Positions 34,782 through 43,155 of a stretch of DNA of 64,000 nucleotides are shown piece by piece. Under the pieces are notes generated by a model. That model ran no database searches, was not told the origin of the DNA, and was given only the letters and a program-made list of their open reading frames with translations. Each line of letters opens with the position of its first letter. Position 1 is the first letter of the stretch. Origin of the DNA: Brenneria goodwinii (GTDB lineage: Bacteria > Pseudomonadota > Gammaproteobacteria > Enterobacterales > Enterobacteriaceae); contig NZ_CP014137.1 in assembly GCF_002291445.1 (NCBI RefSeq), forward strand, positions 3,038,001 to 3,102,000, given 5' to 3'. Made by a program: the position numbers and the translations under genes.

Positions 34782-35630
34782 ATGTCCGCTTACGACAAAC
34801 ATCAGTCCCTTAGCGAACTGACGCTGGGAAAACCAACAGCTTATCATGATCGCTACGATGCCGGCTTATTACAACCTGTTCCCCGTAGTCTTAATCGTGA
34901 ACCGCTCGGCATCTTCCCGCAGGCTCTGCCGTTTCACGGCGAAGATATCTGGACGCTTTATGAACTGTCCTGGCTGAATAAAAACGGCGTTCCCCAGGTT
35001 GCGGTGGGCGAAATGCATCTGGATGCCGCCAGCCAGAATCTGGTCGAATCCAAGAGTTTCAAACTTTACCTAAATAGCTTCAACCAGACCGTGTTTGATA
35101 GCTGGGACAGCGTACGCGCCACGTTAATAAACGATCTGAGCCGATGCGCGCAGGGCCGGGTCGACATGACGTTATTTAAACTCGGTGAGTTGGAAGGCCA
35201 GCCCATTGCCGCTTTCCATGGCGAGTGCATCGACGATCAGGATATTCACATCGACAATTATGCGTTCAACGCGGACTATCTGGCATCAAGCGCTGATAAC
35301 GATATCCACGTGGAAGAAACCCTGGTCAGCCATCTGCTAAAGTCCAACTGCCTGATTACCCATCAGCCCGACTGGGGGTCGGTCCAGATTCATTACCGGG
35401 GGAAACGCATTAACCGGGAATCGCTGCTGCGTTACATCGTGTCATTCCGCCACCACAATGAGTTTCACGAACAGTGCGTCGAACGGATTTTCAACGATCT
35501 GATGCGTTACTGCCAGCCGGAACAGCTTAGCGTTTACGCCCGCTATACCCGCCGCGGCGGATTGGATATCAATCCGTGGCGCAGTAACGTTCCTTTTACC
35601 GCGCCCGTAGGACGTCTGCCGCGTCAATAA
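34782..35630 (+). CDS. queF: NADPH-dependent 7-cyano-7-deazaguanine reductase QueF
   Basis: QueF reduces preQ0 to preQ1 for queuosine tRNA modification. The 282-residue protein is the long (two-domain, YqfF-type) tunnel-fold form. The nucleophilic Cys190 lies in LLKSNCLITHQPDWGS with the acid Asp197, and the substrate-binding Glu is in VESKSFKLYLNSF. The C-terminal SFRHHNEFHEQCVERIF and RYTRRGGLDINPWRS segments are family hallmarks. Right after the stop codon come a 16-bp palindrome and a 12-bp stem-loop. Confidence 0.97.
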   Translation: MSAYDKHQSLSELTLGKPTAYHDRYDAGLLQPVPRSLNREPLGIFPQALPFHGEDIWTLYELSWLNKNGVPQVAVGEMHLDAASQNLVESKSFKLYLNSFNQTVFDSWDSVRATLINDLSRCAQGRVDMTLFKLGELEGQPIAAFHGECIDDQDIHIDNYAFNADYLASSADNDIHVEETLVSHLLKSNCLITHQPDWGSVQIHYRGKRINRESLLRYIVSFRHHNEFHEQCVERIFNDLMRYCQPEQLSVYARYTRRGGLDINPWRSNVPFTAPVGRLPRQ

Positions 35631-35631
35631 A

Positions 35632-35693
35632 TGCGTAACGTTACGCAACTACTGTTGCCAGCGGCCATCATTATTGGAAAAAATGATGGCCGC
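35632..35693 (+). other. Tandem palindrome and stem-loop between queF and ppnN
   Basis: TGCGTAACGTTACGCA (35632-35647) is a perfect 16-bp palindrome starting 1 nt after the queF stop. GCGGCCATCATT / AATGATGGCCGC (35661-35672 and 35682-35693) is a perfect 12-bp stem with a 9-nt loop. Neither has a T-run on the forward strand, so they do not look like a standard terminator. They may protect the queF mRNA 3' end, shape the ppnN leader, or (the palindrome) bind protein. Confidence 0.7.
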
Positions 35694-35806
35694 ACGCTAA
35701 GGTGAAGCCCGGAGAAAGAATTAGGGTCCGCTATTGCCGAATGACGCCGATGCCGCCCAATAGGCACCTGGAAGATGACGGGTATACTGCATTTAAAGGA
35801 GCAAAA

Positions 35807-37171
35807 TTGATTACACATATCAGCCCGCTGGGATCGATGGATTTACTCTCGCAGTTGGAAGTGGACATGCTGAAAAGTACCGCCAGCAGCGACCTCTACC
35901 GACTGTTTCGTAACTGTTCCCTGGCCGTATTGAATTCCGGCAGTCAGACGGACAACAGCAAAGAGCTGCTTTCCCGTTACGAAGACTTTGACATTAACGT
36001 GTTGCGCCGTGAGCGCGGCGTTAAGCTGGAGCTGGTTAATCCGCCGGAAGACGCCTTTGTCGACGGCCATATTATCCGCTCGCTTCAGGCCAATCTGTTT
36101 GCCGTACTGCGCGACATTCTGTTCGTTAACGGGCAGATAGTCCACGCCGGCCGTTACCATAACCTGAATCTGGAAAACTCCACGCATATCACCAATCTGG
36201 TTTTCTCTATTTTGCGTAACGCCAAAGCGCTGCACGTTGGCGAAGAGCCCAACATGGTAGTGTGCTGGGGGGGCCATTCCATTAATGAAACCGAATATCT
36301 CTATGCCCGCAAAGTGGGCAGCCAGCTTGGCTTGCGCGAACTGAATATCTGCACGGGCTGCGGCCCCGGCGCCATGGAAGCGCCAATGAAGGGCGCTGCC
36401 GTTGGACACGCGCAGCAACGCTACAGAGACGGACGTTTTATCGGTATGACCGAACCGTCCATTATCGCCGCCGAACCGCCTAACCCGCTGGTGAATGAGC
36501 TGATCATCATGCCGGACATTGAAAAGCGCCTGGAATCATTTGTCCGTATCGGCCATGGCATCATTATCTTCCCGGGCGGCGTGGGTACGGCGGAAGAGTT
36601 TCTGTACCTGCTGGGCATTATGATGAACCCGGAAAACAGCGAGCAGGTATTGCCGATCGTGCTTACCGGTCCGGAAGAAAGCGCCGATTACTTTCGCGTG
36701 CTGGACGAGTTTATTGTCGGTACATTGGGTCGCCAGGCTCGCCGTCACTACTCCATCATCATTAATGACGCCGCGGAAGTCGCCCGTCAGATAAAAAAAT
36801 CGATGCCGTTGGTGCAGGAAAGCCGCCGGCATACGGGTGATGCCTATAGCTTTAACTGGTCGTTGCGTATCGCTCCCGACCTGCAGATGCCGTTCGAGCC
36901 CAGCCATGAAAATATGGCCAACCTCAATCTGCATTTCGATCAACCCGCGGAAGAGCTGGCTGCCGCCCTGCGTCGCGCATTCTCCGGGATTGTCGCCGGT
37001 AATGTGAAAGAAATGGGAATTCAGGCCATCGAGCAGCTGGGGCCTTATAAGCTCCATGGCGATCCGCAGATCATGAAAAGCATGGACCGGTTGCTGCAGG
37101 GTTTCGTTGCCCAACAGCGGATGAAACTCCCCGGTAGCGCCTATATTCCCTGCTACGAGATCTGCGCTTAA
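35807..37171 (+). CDS. ppnN: Pyrimidine/purine nucleotide 5'-monophosphate nucleosidase PpnN
   Basis: PpnN (YgdH) splits nucleoside monophosphates to base and ribose 5-phosphate; in E. coli it is activated by (p)ppGpp. The TTG at 35807 is chosen as start: AAGGAG precedes it by 6 nt, and the product is then 454 residues, exactly as in E. coli. The LOG-family core has NICTGCGPGAMEAPMKGAAVGH and the PGGVGTAEE phosphate/ribose motif; an N-terminal extension (ITHISPLGSMDLLSQLEVDML) and a C-terminal domain (from about residue 340) complete the ppGpp-responsive architecture. sdaC-sdaB, which follow in E. coli, are absent. Confidence 0.96.
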   Translation: MITHISPLGSMDLLSQLEVDMLKSTASSDLYRLFRNCSLAVLNSGSQTDNSKELLSRYEDFDINVLRRERGVKLELVNPPEDAFVDGHIIRSLQANLFAVLRDILFVNGQIVHAGRYHNLNLENSTHITNLVFSILRNAKALHVGEEPNMVVCWGGHSINETEYLYARKVGSQLGLRELNICTGCGPGAMEAPMKGAAVGHAQQRYRDGRFIGMTEPSIIAAEPPNPLVNELIIMPDIEKRLESFVRIGHGIIIFPGGVGTAEEFLYLLGIMMNPENSEQVLPIVLTGPEESADYFRVLDEFIVGTLGRQARRHYSIIINDAAEVARQIKKSMPLVQESRRHTGDAYSFNWSLRIAPDLQMPFEPSHENMANLNLHFDQPAEELAAALRRAFSGIVAGNVKEMGIQAIEQLGPYKLHGDPQIMKSMDRLLQGFVAQQRMKLPGSAYIPCYEICA

Positions 37172-37185
37172 CGCCAAGGGAGCGC

Positions 37186-37242
37186 TTTGCCGGTATACGC
37201 CGATCGGCAAAACACTAACGTGGGGAAGTCAATCTTCCCCAC
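37186..37242 (+). other. Two stem-loops between ppnN and xni
   Basis: TTTGCCG / CGGCAAA (37186-37192 with 37205-37211) and GTGGGGAAG / CTTCCCCAC (37220-37228 with 37234-37242, 5-nt loop). No T-run follows either, so they may slow rather than stop transcription. They fill most of the 103-bp gap. Confidence 0.55.
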
Positions 37243-37274
37243 ACGACACGGATGACACCTTCAGGAACCCGCTT

Positions 37275-38054
37275 ATGCCTGTACATTTGCTGATTGTCGA
37301 TGCGCTGAACTTAATACGTCGGATTCATGCGGTACAAGGTTCCCCTTGCATCACGGCCTGCCAGCATGCGCTAAACCAGTTGCTGCAGCACAGTCAACCC
37401 ACTCATGCCGTCGCGGTATTTGATGATGAAGATCGCAGCGCCAGTTGGCGTCATCAGATTTTACCGGACTACAAGGCCGGGCGTTCCCCGATGCCGGATA
37501 ACCTTAAACAGGAGCTCGCGCAGATTAAAGCCGCATTTGCGGCGATGGGAGTAACGAGCTGGCACTCCCCCGGTAATGAAGCGGATGATTTGGCGGCGAC
37601 GCTGGCGACCAAAGTGGCGGATTCGGGGCATCAGGCAACCATCGTTTCCACCGACAAAGGCTATTGCCAACTGCTGGCGCCGACGATCCAAATCAGGGAT
37701 TACTTTCAAAAGCGCTGGCTGGATCTGCCTTTTGTACAACGGGAGTTCGGCGTATTGCCGCAACAGCTCCCCGACTATTGGGGGTTGGCGGGGATCGGCA
37801 GCAGTAAAATTCCGGGCGTCAGCGGCATCGGTCCCAAAAGCGCGCTGCAGTTGCTGCAACAGGCCGGCAGCCTGGATGGGCTTTACCAACGGTTGGACGA
37901 TGTGCCGGAGAAATGGCGTACCAAGCTGGAACAGCAGAAGGAAATAGCATTTATCAGCCGCCGAGTCGCGACGCTCAACAAGGCGCTGACGCTGCATGGC
38001 AACCTGCAGCAGTTAAGGTTGCCGCCGGCGCCAAGAACCCAATCTGATGGCTAA
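37275..38054 (+). CDS. xni: Flap endonuclease Xni (ExoIX)
   Basis: Xni is a 5' flap endonuclease related to the 5' nuclease domain of DNA polymerase I. The 259-residue protein shows LLIVDALNLIRRIHA, the AVFDDEDRSASWRHQILPDYKAGR active-site arch region, SPGNEADDLAATLATKV, VSTDKGYCQLL and the helix-three-turn GVSGIGPKSALQLLQQAGSL DNA-binding part. As in other Xni proteins the third metal site is reduced compared with PolI. E. coli Xni is 251 residues. The fuc genes that follow in E. coli are absent. Confidence 0.93.
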   Translation: MPVHLLIVDALNLIRRIHAVQGSPCITACQHALNQLLQHSQPTHAVAVFDDEDRSASWRHQILPDYKAGRSPMPDNLKQELAQIKAAFAAMGVTSWHSPGNEADDLAATLATKVADSGHQATIVSTDKGYCQLLAPTIQIRDYFQKRWLDLPFVQREFGVLPQQLPDYWGLAGIGSSKIPGVSGIGPKSALQLLQQAGSLDGLYQRLDDVPEKWRTKLEQQKEIAFISRRVATLNKALTLHGNLQQLRLPPAPRTQSDG

Positions 38055-38184
38055 ATTGTGCCGCTTCGCGGTCCGTGCGGCGCTCGTTGCCCTATCCATA
38101 CCGCTCATTTGGCGGCAACGTTCACCGCAGCACAATGTTTTACGCCGTAAGGCAGCCCCATGAGAGATGCCAGCCCATCATATT

Positions 38185-39285
38185 TTATCGCTCATCGCGC
38201 CGGCCCGGCACCGCAGCCCAGAAACGGCGAACATGGACGGTGACCTCTTCGCGGTCATGGTAAAGCTGTTTGGCATGCACTTCCGCATTAATGCCATTTT
38301 CCTCCAGCCGCTCGCGGAGTAACGCCAGGTTCTGCGAAACTTCCTCATAGCGTTTCTTCATCGGCAGTTTGAGGTTAAAGATCGCCTCTCTGCACCAGCC
38401 TTTTACCAGCCAATCGGCAATCAGACTGGTGACTTTGGCCGGTTTTTCCACCATGTCGCACACCAGCCAATACACGTTATTACGCGGTGGTTCGAAACGA
38501 AAACCATCGGCCTGATGATGTATAACCTGCCCGGTATCCATCAAGCTGGACGCCATCGGGCCGTTATCCACGGCATGAACCATCATGCTGCGTTTTACCA
38601 GTTGATAAGTCCAACCGCCGGGACAGGCGCCCAGATCGACGGCGTACATACCGCTGGCAAGGCGCTCATCCCATTCATCGGCCGGAACGAAAACGTGAAA
38701 AGCCTCTTCGAGCTTTAACGTCGAACGGCTGGGCGCCTCCGAGGGGAACTTCAGGCGGGGAATCCCCATATAAAACGGCGAATTGTTGTTGCTGTAGGAG
38801 TACCCCACGTAACAACAGCCCGGCGCGATAAACAGCACATGCAGCACCGGCCGATCGGCTTTCTCATAGCCCAGCAGAATTTTATTTTCACGCAGGGCGG
38901 CGCGTAAAGGCACGGTAAACTTGCGGCAGAACTTCATCAGTTCCTTGCTTTCGTTGGTATCAGGGACTTCGACCCGTAGGTCGCCCGCCCGCTCAACCGC
39001 GCCCGTCAGCATGCCGACAATGGGAGTGATGCGATCTTCCGGCGGCAGGTCGCGCAACAGTTCGCCGCCGACGAACATCTGCCGGGCAAAAATCAACTCA
39101 TGAAACGGCAGATCTTTGAGCAGCCGATCGGCGTCTTCATGCTGGTAGCACTCGAAGATCACATAACCGCTGTTATCCTTCACCCGGACAAAACCATAGA
39201 CGTTATGCTGCGCGGTCTTCTCGGTTATTTCCGCCGCGCACTCTTTTTCAAATCCCGGACGGCAGTACAAAATAACTTTATTCAT
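38185..39285 (-). CDS. rlmM: 23S rRNA C2498 2'-O-methyltransferase RlmM
   Basis: RlmM methylates the ribose of C2498 in the peptidyl-transferase region of 23S rRNA, using S-adenosylmethionine. The 366-residue protein equals the E. coli length. It has an N-terminal THUMP-containing region (ILYCRPGFEKECAAEITEK) and a C-terminal Rossmann methyltransferase with the SAM site DLGACPGGWTYQLVKR and the KDKE-type catalytic residues around VCDMVEKP and FNLKLPMKKRYEE. The start overlaps ygdD by 8 nt, so the pair is cotranscribed. Confidence 0.96.
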   Translation of the reverse strand: MNKVILYCRPGFEKECAAEITEKTAQHNVYGFVRVKDNSGYVIFECYQHEDADRLLKDLPFHELIFARQMFVGGELLRDLPPEDRITPIVGMLTGAVERAGDLRVEVPDTNESKELMKFCRKFTVPLRAALRENKILLGYEKADRPVLHVLFIAPGCCYVGYSYSNNNSPFYMGIPRLKFPSEAPSRSTLKLEEAFHVFVPADEWDERLASGMYAVDLGACPGGWTYQLVKRSMMVHAVDNGPMASSLMDTGQVIHHQADGFRFEPPRNNVYWLVCDMVEKPAKVTSLIADWLVKGWCREAIFNLKLPMKKRYEEVSQNLALLRERLEENGINAEVHAKQLYHDREEVTVHVRRFWAAVPGRRDER

Positions 39286-39673
39286 GGCGTTCCGCCTTTC
39301 TTTTCAGACGCAATGCGCCAACCAACATCAACAACCACCCAATCAGAAAACAGAATCCACCAATCGGCGTGACATAAACCCAGAGCTTCAAATGAGAAAG
39401 CGCCAGACAATACAGGCTGCCGCTGAACAGCACCGTGCCTAATGCCAGAAAAACGCTGCTCCAGTAGAACCACAGATTGGTGCGCTGATTCATGGAAACA
39501 GACAGCGCCAGGATAGCCAGCGTGTGAAATGCCTGATATTCCAGCCCGATACGCAACCAGGAGAGTTCTTCCGGTCCCATAGTTTTACTTAACACATGGG
39601 AAGCGAACGCCCCCAAAGCAACAAAAACAAAACCGCTGATGGCGGAAAAAATCAGCATGAAACGACTATTCAT
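39278..39673 (-). CDS. ygdD: DUF423 inner-membrane protein YgdD
   Basis: Small membrane protein of 131 residues with four hydrophobic segments and the DUF423 pattern (SAISGFVFVALGAFASHVLSK, GLEYQAFHTLAILAL, FSGSLYCLALS, TPIGGFCFLIGWLLMLVGAL). Its function is unknown; the short basic C-terminal tail suggests a cytoplasmic end. It overlaps rlmM by 8 nt. In E. coli it lies in the same order after gcvA. Confidence 0.92.
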   Translation of the reverse strand: MNSRFMLIFSAISGFVFVALGAFASHVLSKTMGPEELSWLRIGLEYQAFHTLAILALSVSMNQRTNLWFYWSSVFLALGTVLFSGSLYCLALSHLKLWVYVTPIGGFCFLIGWLLMLVGALRLKRKAERHE

Positions 39674-39777
39674 TGTTGATACCCAATTTAGTGCCTACTC
39701 CGCAGGCGTCATTGTCGTCGGACAGCGCACAGAATCATACTCCCCGTTCGTGAAGCGCTTTCGCTATCCATATTCCT

Positions 39778-40701
39778 CTAGCGCGTGCTGTTATCGTAAC
39801 GGAAGCGGAACTTTTCTTGTTCGCTGGCTGCCCGGGCCAGAATCCAGTGCCGAAAGGCGGCTATTTTACCCAGTTCTGCCTGGCTGTCATGACATACCAG
39901 ATAAAAAGCATTTTTACTGACCAAAACATCATTAAACGGACAGACCAATCTGCCCGCTTCCAGTTCGCTCTGCGCTATCACGTTATTCGCCAGCGCCACC
40001 CCCTGCCCGTGAATTGCCGCCTGCAGGACCATCGCGCTGTGGCTGAAGATCGGCCCTTGCTGCACGTTTATCTGTACGCCGAGCTGGCGTGTATAAGCGA
40101 GCCAGTCACGGCGCGAAGCATCATGCAACAGCGTATGCGCAACCAGATCGGCCGGGGTTTTCAGAGGGTGAGCCCCAGTTAACAACGCCGGCGCGCAAAC
40201 CGGCAAGAGATACTCGGCATACAGTTTTTCTACCCGCAGCCCCGGCCAATTGCCCCGGCCATAAAAAATGGCGACGTCTACATCATCCGACATGCGATCT
40301 TCATCGCGATCCACCGCCTGAATTCGTACATCAATGCCCGGATATTCCGTATTAAAACTTGATAAGCGGGGAACCAGCCAGTGAATGGCAAAGCTGGGCA
40401 ACAGGCTAACGGTCAATGCGCCTTTGGCGCTGCGGGACTGCAACTTACGGGTAGCTTCATTCAGCGAAGAGAAAATTTCTTTTATATCAAGATAATAACT
40501 CTGCCCTTCTTCCGTCAGCAGCAGGGAACGATTACGACGACGAAACAATTTCAGCCCCAGGAAATCCTCCAGAGACTTAATCTGATGACTGACCGCTGCC
40601 TGCGTAACGAATAACTCTTCCGCCGCTTTGGTAAAGCTCAGATGGCGGGCCGCCGCATCAAATACACGCAAGGAGTTCAGTGGGGGGAGACGTTTTGACA
40701 T
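39778..40701 (-). CDS. gcvA: Glycine cleavage regulator GcvA (LysR family)
   Basis: GcvA activates the gcvTHP glycine cleavage operon and the divergent gcvB RNA when glycine is high, and represses with GcvR when glycine is low. The 307-residue protein has an N-terminal winged helix (LPPLNSLRVFDAAARHLSFTKAAEELFVTQAAVSHQIKSLE) and a C-terminal type 2 periplasmic-binding-like effector domain. Length fits E. coli (305). The promoter must lie in the 127 bp shared with gcvB, where the usual reciprocal control takes place. Confidence 0.95.
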   Translation of the reverse strand: MSKRLPPLNSLRVFDAAARHLSFTKAAEELFVTQAAVSHQIKSLEDFLGLKLFRRRNRSLLLTEEGQSYYLDIKEIFSSLNEATRKLQSRSAKGALTVSLLPSFAIHWLVPRLSSFNTEYPGIDVRIQAVDRDEDRMSDDVDVAIFYGRGNWPGLRVEKLYAEYLLPVCAPALLTGAHPLKTPADLVAHTLLHDASRRDWLAYTRQLGVQINVQQGPIFSHSAMVLQAAIHGQGVALANNVIAQSELEAGRLVCPFNDVLVSKNAFYLVCHDSQAELGKIAAFRHWILARAASEQEKFRFRYDNSTR

Positions 40702-40793
40702 GAATGAAATTCTTTTATTTCCCGATAAATAACATACACATCATGTTCATTTATCTATTAGTTTTTATAATGCGAAACATTATAAATTGTCCA

Positions 40794-40822
40794 TTGAGGA
40801 TGTACCAGCAAATACCTATATT
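40794..40822 (+). promoter_or_regulatory. gcvB promoter
   Basis: -35 TTGAGG and -10 TATATT with a 17-bp spacer end 6 nt before the expected first base of GcvB, an ideal arrangement. The AT-rich stretch upstream (40730-40790) towards gcvA is where GcvA would bind. Confidence 0.8.
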
Positions 40823-40828
40823 AGCGCG

Positions 40829-41011
40829 ACTTCCCAGGCCGGAACGAAAAGTGCGGAGGAGCGATCTGAAGGGCTTTTGGCTTGTGGTTGTGATGTTGTG
40901 TTTGCTATTTGTTTTTCTGCCTTTGCAGATAAGGTAGCCAGACTACCTTTTCATTACATTTACCTTGTCTGTCCTGATTTAATATAGCACCGCCAACGCG
41001 GTGCTTTTTTT
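40829..41011 (+). ncRNA. gcvB: GcvB small regulatory RNA
   Basis: GcvB is an Hfq-dependent RNA that represses many amino-acid and peptide transporter mRNAs. It is divergent from gcvA, as expected. The 5' ACTTCC start and CCGGAACGAAAAGT hairpin side, the GU-rich R1 seed (GGTTGTGATGTTGTGTTTG), the inner hairpin GGTAGCCAGACTACC with T-run, the R2 segment CATTTACCTTGTCTGTCC and the final terminator AGCACCGC / GCGGTGCT plus seven T residues are all present. At about 183 nt it is shorter than the E. coli RNA (about 205), by a shorter first stem and a shorter GU repeat. Confidence 0.95.
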
Positions 41012-41041
41012 ATCTCATGGCCGAAAATTATTCACAGAAGA

Positions 41042-41263
41042 TTACTTCGCTTCCGTCATTCCCTGCACAAGATCGCGGCTGATCTGCTGATTCTGGCCGT
41101 ACGCATCGGTATAGCTAATCATACCGGTTTCAGTGTCGACCTGGGGTTTACCATCGGCAATGATAGTGCGCCCATCATTGGTATGAATGACATAATTGCT
41201 GGAACACGCTGCCAGAGAGAACGCCATCACAATAGCGGCGAAAATGGAAATTTTATTCTTCAT
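41042..41263 (-). CDS. ygdI: YgdI/YgdR family small lipoprotein
   Basis: Small lipoprotein precursor of 73 residues with signal peptide and lipobox LAAC (Cys20), then the DUF903 SH3-like fold: YVIHTNDGRTIIADGKPQVD and ISYTDAYGQNQQISRDLVQGM. Function is unknown. The residue after Cys is Ser, so outer-membrane sorting is expected. E. coli has ygdI in the same place next to gcvA/gcvB. The ribosome-binding site GGGAG lies upstream. Confidence 0.92.
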   Translation of the reverse strand: MKNKISIFAAIVMAFSLAACSSNYVIHTNDGRTIIADGKPQVDTETGMISYTDAYGQNQQISRDLVQGMTEAK

Positions 41264-41447
41264 AGTTAACTCCCGTTGAATAAAAACACTTTACAAGTGA
41301 CTTTATACGCCAATAAATTCTAAAAATTTAACAATATAAAGTGTAGTATGAATTATCCGCTTTTCCAGAAAATAGCGTTAAGCATCCTCCTAAACTTGTG
41401 TCCCCGATGAAAATGGGACAGGATCTGACTCCCAAAAGAGGATGATC

Positions 41448-42653
41448 ATGACACCATTTAACGCCACATCTTTCCGTCGGCAGTTTCCTGCGCTTACGCA
41501 CCCAGGGGTATACCTTGATAGTGCGGCCACGGCACTAAAACCCCAGACCGTCGTCGATGCCGTTCAGCAGTTTTACAGCCAGGAGAATGGTACGGTTCAT
41601 CGTAGCCAACATCGTGCGGCGCAGCGGCTGACGCAGCGTTTTGAACAGACGCGGGAACAGATCGCGGCGCTGATACATGCCAACGATCCGCGATCCATTA
41701 TCTGGACCAAAGGCACGACGGAAGCCATTAATCTGGTGGCGCAGAGCTATGCCAGACCGCGCCTGCGTCCGAACGATGAGATCGTGGTCAGTGAAGCGGA
41801 ACACCACGCCAACCTGATCCCCTGGCTAATGGTGGCGGAGCAAACCGGCGCGCGCGTGATAAAACTGCCCATCGGCGCTGATTTATTGCCTGATATCAAG
41901 CAGCTTCCTCATTTGCTGAATAGCAGAACGCGTATGCTGGCACTGGGACACATGTCTAACGTTACCGGCGGCATACCCGATCTGGCGGCGGCTATTCAGC
42001 TCGCGCATCATTATGGCGCGCGGGTGATGATCGACGGCGCTCAAGGCATGGTGCATTGTCCGCCGGATGTGCAGGCGCTGGATATCGATTTCTACGCATT
42101 CTCCGGGCACAAACTGTATGCGCCGACCGGCCTCGGCGTGCTATATGGCAAAACGGCGTTACTGGAAAGCATGGCGCCATGGCAGGGCGGCGGCAAGATG
42201 ATGACCCAGGTCTCTTTTGACGGTTTTACGCCTCAGGCGATCCCTCACCGGTTTGAAGCGGGTACGCCCCATATCGCCGGCGTTATCGGCCTGTCCGCGG
42301 CGGTGGATTGGCTATCCCGGCAGGACTGGCGGGCAGCGGAGCTATACAGTCAAGCGCTGGCCGGCCAAGCGGAAACCCGCCTGGCGCGGTTGCCCGGCTT
42401 TCGCAGTTTCCGCTGCGCGGATTCCAGCGTACTGTCTTTCGAATTTGCCGGTATTCACCATAGCGACCTGATCACGCTCCTGACCGAAAGCGGTATTGCG
42501 CTGCGCGCCGGGCATCATTGCGCGCAACCGTTAATGACCGCGCTCGGAATCAACGGCACGCTGCGCGTCTCATTTGCCCCCTATAATAATGAGCAGGACG
42601 TTGACTCGCTGATTACCGCCGTTGGCGCGGCGCTTGAACTACTTACCGACTAA
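41448..42653 (+). CDS. csdA: Cysteine desulfurase CsdA
   Basis: CsdA takes sulfur from cysteine (and also acts on cysteine sulfinate and selenocysteine) and passes it to CsdE. The ATG at 41448 follows GAGG by 6 nt and gives 401 residues, the E. coli length; an ATG at 41442 is too near the ribosome-binding site. The PLP lysine is Lys222 in FYAFSGHKLYAPTG, the SEAEHHANLIPW and DGAQGMVH segments shape the PLP site, and the nucleophile is Cys358 in RAGHHCAQPLM. csdE follows after 11 nt. Confidence 0.96.
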   Translation: MTPFNATSFRRQFPALTHPGVYLDSAATALKPQTVVDAVQQFYSQENGTVHRSQHRAAQRLTQRFEQTREQIAALIHANDPRSIIWTKGTTEAINLVAQSYARPRLRPNDEIVVSEAEHHANLIPWLMVAEQTGARVIKLPIGADLLPDIKQLPHLLNSRTRMLALGHMSNVTGGIPDLAAAIQLAHHYGARVMIDGAQGMVHCPPDVQALDIDFYAFSGHKLYAPTGLGVLYGKTALLESMAPWQGGGKMMTQVSFDGFTPQAIPHRFEAGTPHIAGVIGLSAAVDWLSRQDWRAAELYSQALAGQAETRLARLPGFRSFRCADSSVLSFEFAGIHHSDLITLLTESGIALRAGHHCAQPLMTALGINGTLRVSFAPYNNEQDVDSLITAVGAALELLTD

Positions 42654-42664
42654 CGAAGATAACC

Positions 42665-43111
42665 ATGACAGACATGACACATACGGCCCACCCGTTCGGC
42701 CGCCAGATTAGCGCTATTGACCTGAAAACGCGTTTCGACGCCTGCCATTCCTGGGAAGAACGCTACCGGCAGCTTATTTTATTAGCCAAGCAACTCCCTT
42801 CCCTGCCGGAAACATTAAAAAGCGAGGCGATCGCGCTGTCCGGCTGTGAAAATCGGGTCTGGCTGGGTTATCAGCGGCAGGAAAACGGGACGCTGCACTT
42901 TTATGGCGACAGTGACGGACGCATCGTGCGTGGGTTGCTGGCGGTGCTGTTAACCGCGGTAGAAGGGCAAACGGCGGACACATTACTGCGGGAAGATCCG
43001 CTGGCGCTGTTTGATACGCTGGGGCTGCGCGCGCAGCTTAGCGCATCGCGTTCGAGCGGCCTGGCCGCGCTGGCCGCCCGAATCCAGGCCATTGCGGCGG
43101 AATGCGCCTGA
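42665..43111 (+). CDS. csdE: Sulfur acceptor protein CsdE
   Basis: CsdE is a SufE-like acceptor that takes the persulfide from CsdA and passes it on, including to the TcdA (CsdL) branch. The 148-residue protein has the acceptor Cys61 in ALSGCENRVWLGY, followed by FYGDSDGRIVRGLLAVLL and the C-terminal LGLRAQLSASRSSGLAALAARI segment of the family. It forms an operon with csdA; the convergent tcdA completes the functional set. Confidence 0.95.
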   Translation: MTDMTHTAHPFGRQISAIDLKTRFDACHSWEERYRQLILLAKQLPSLPETLKSEAIALSGCENRVWLGYQRQENGTLHFYGDSDGRIVRGLLAVLLTAVEGQTADTLLREDPLALFDTLGLRAQLSASRSSGLAALAARIQAIAAECA

Positions 43112-43155
43112 CAATTATCGGCGCTGGAGCCGCGTCGTTAATGCGCTTGGGCTAT

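Noticed and set aside
40704..40987. Two overlapping open frames in the gcvA-ygdI gap
   Set aside because: They coincide with the gcvB promoter and RNA, and show no coding features.
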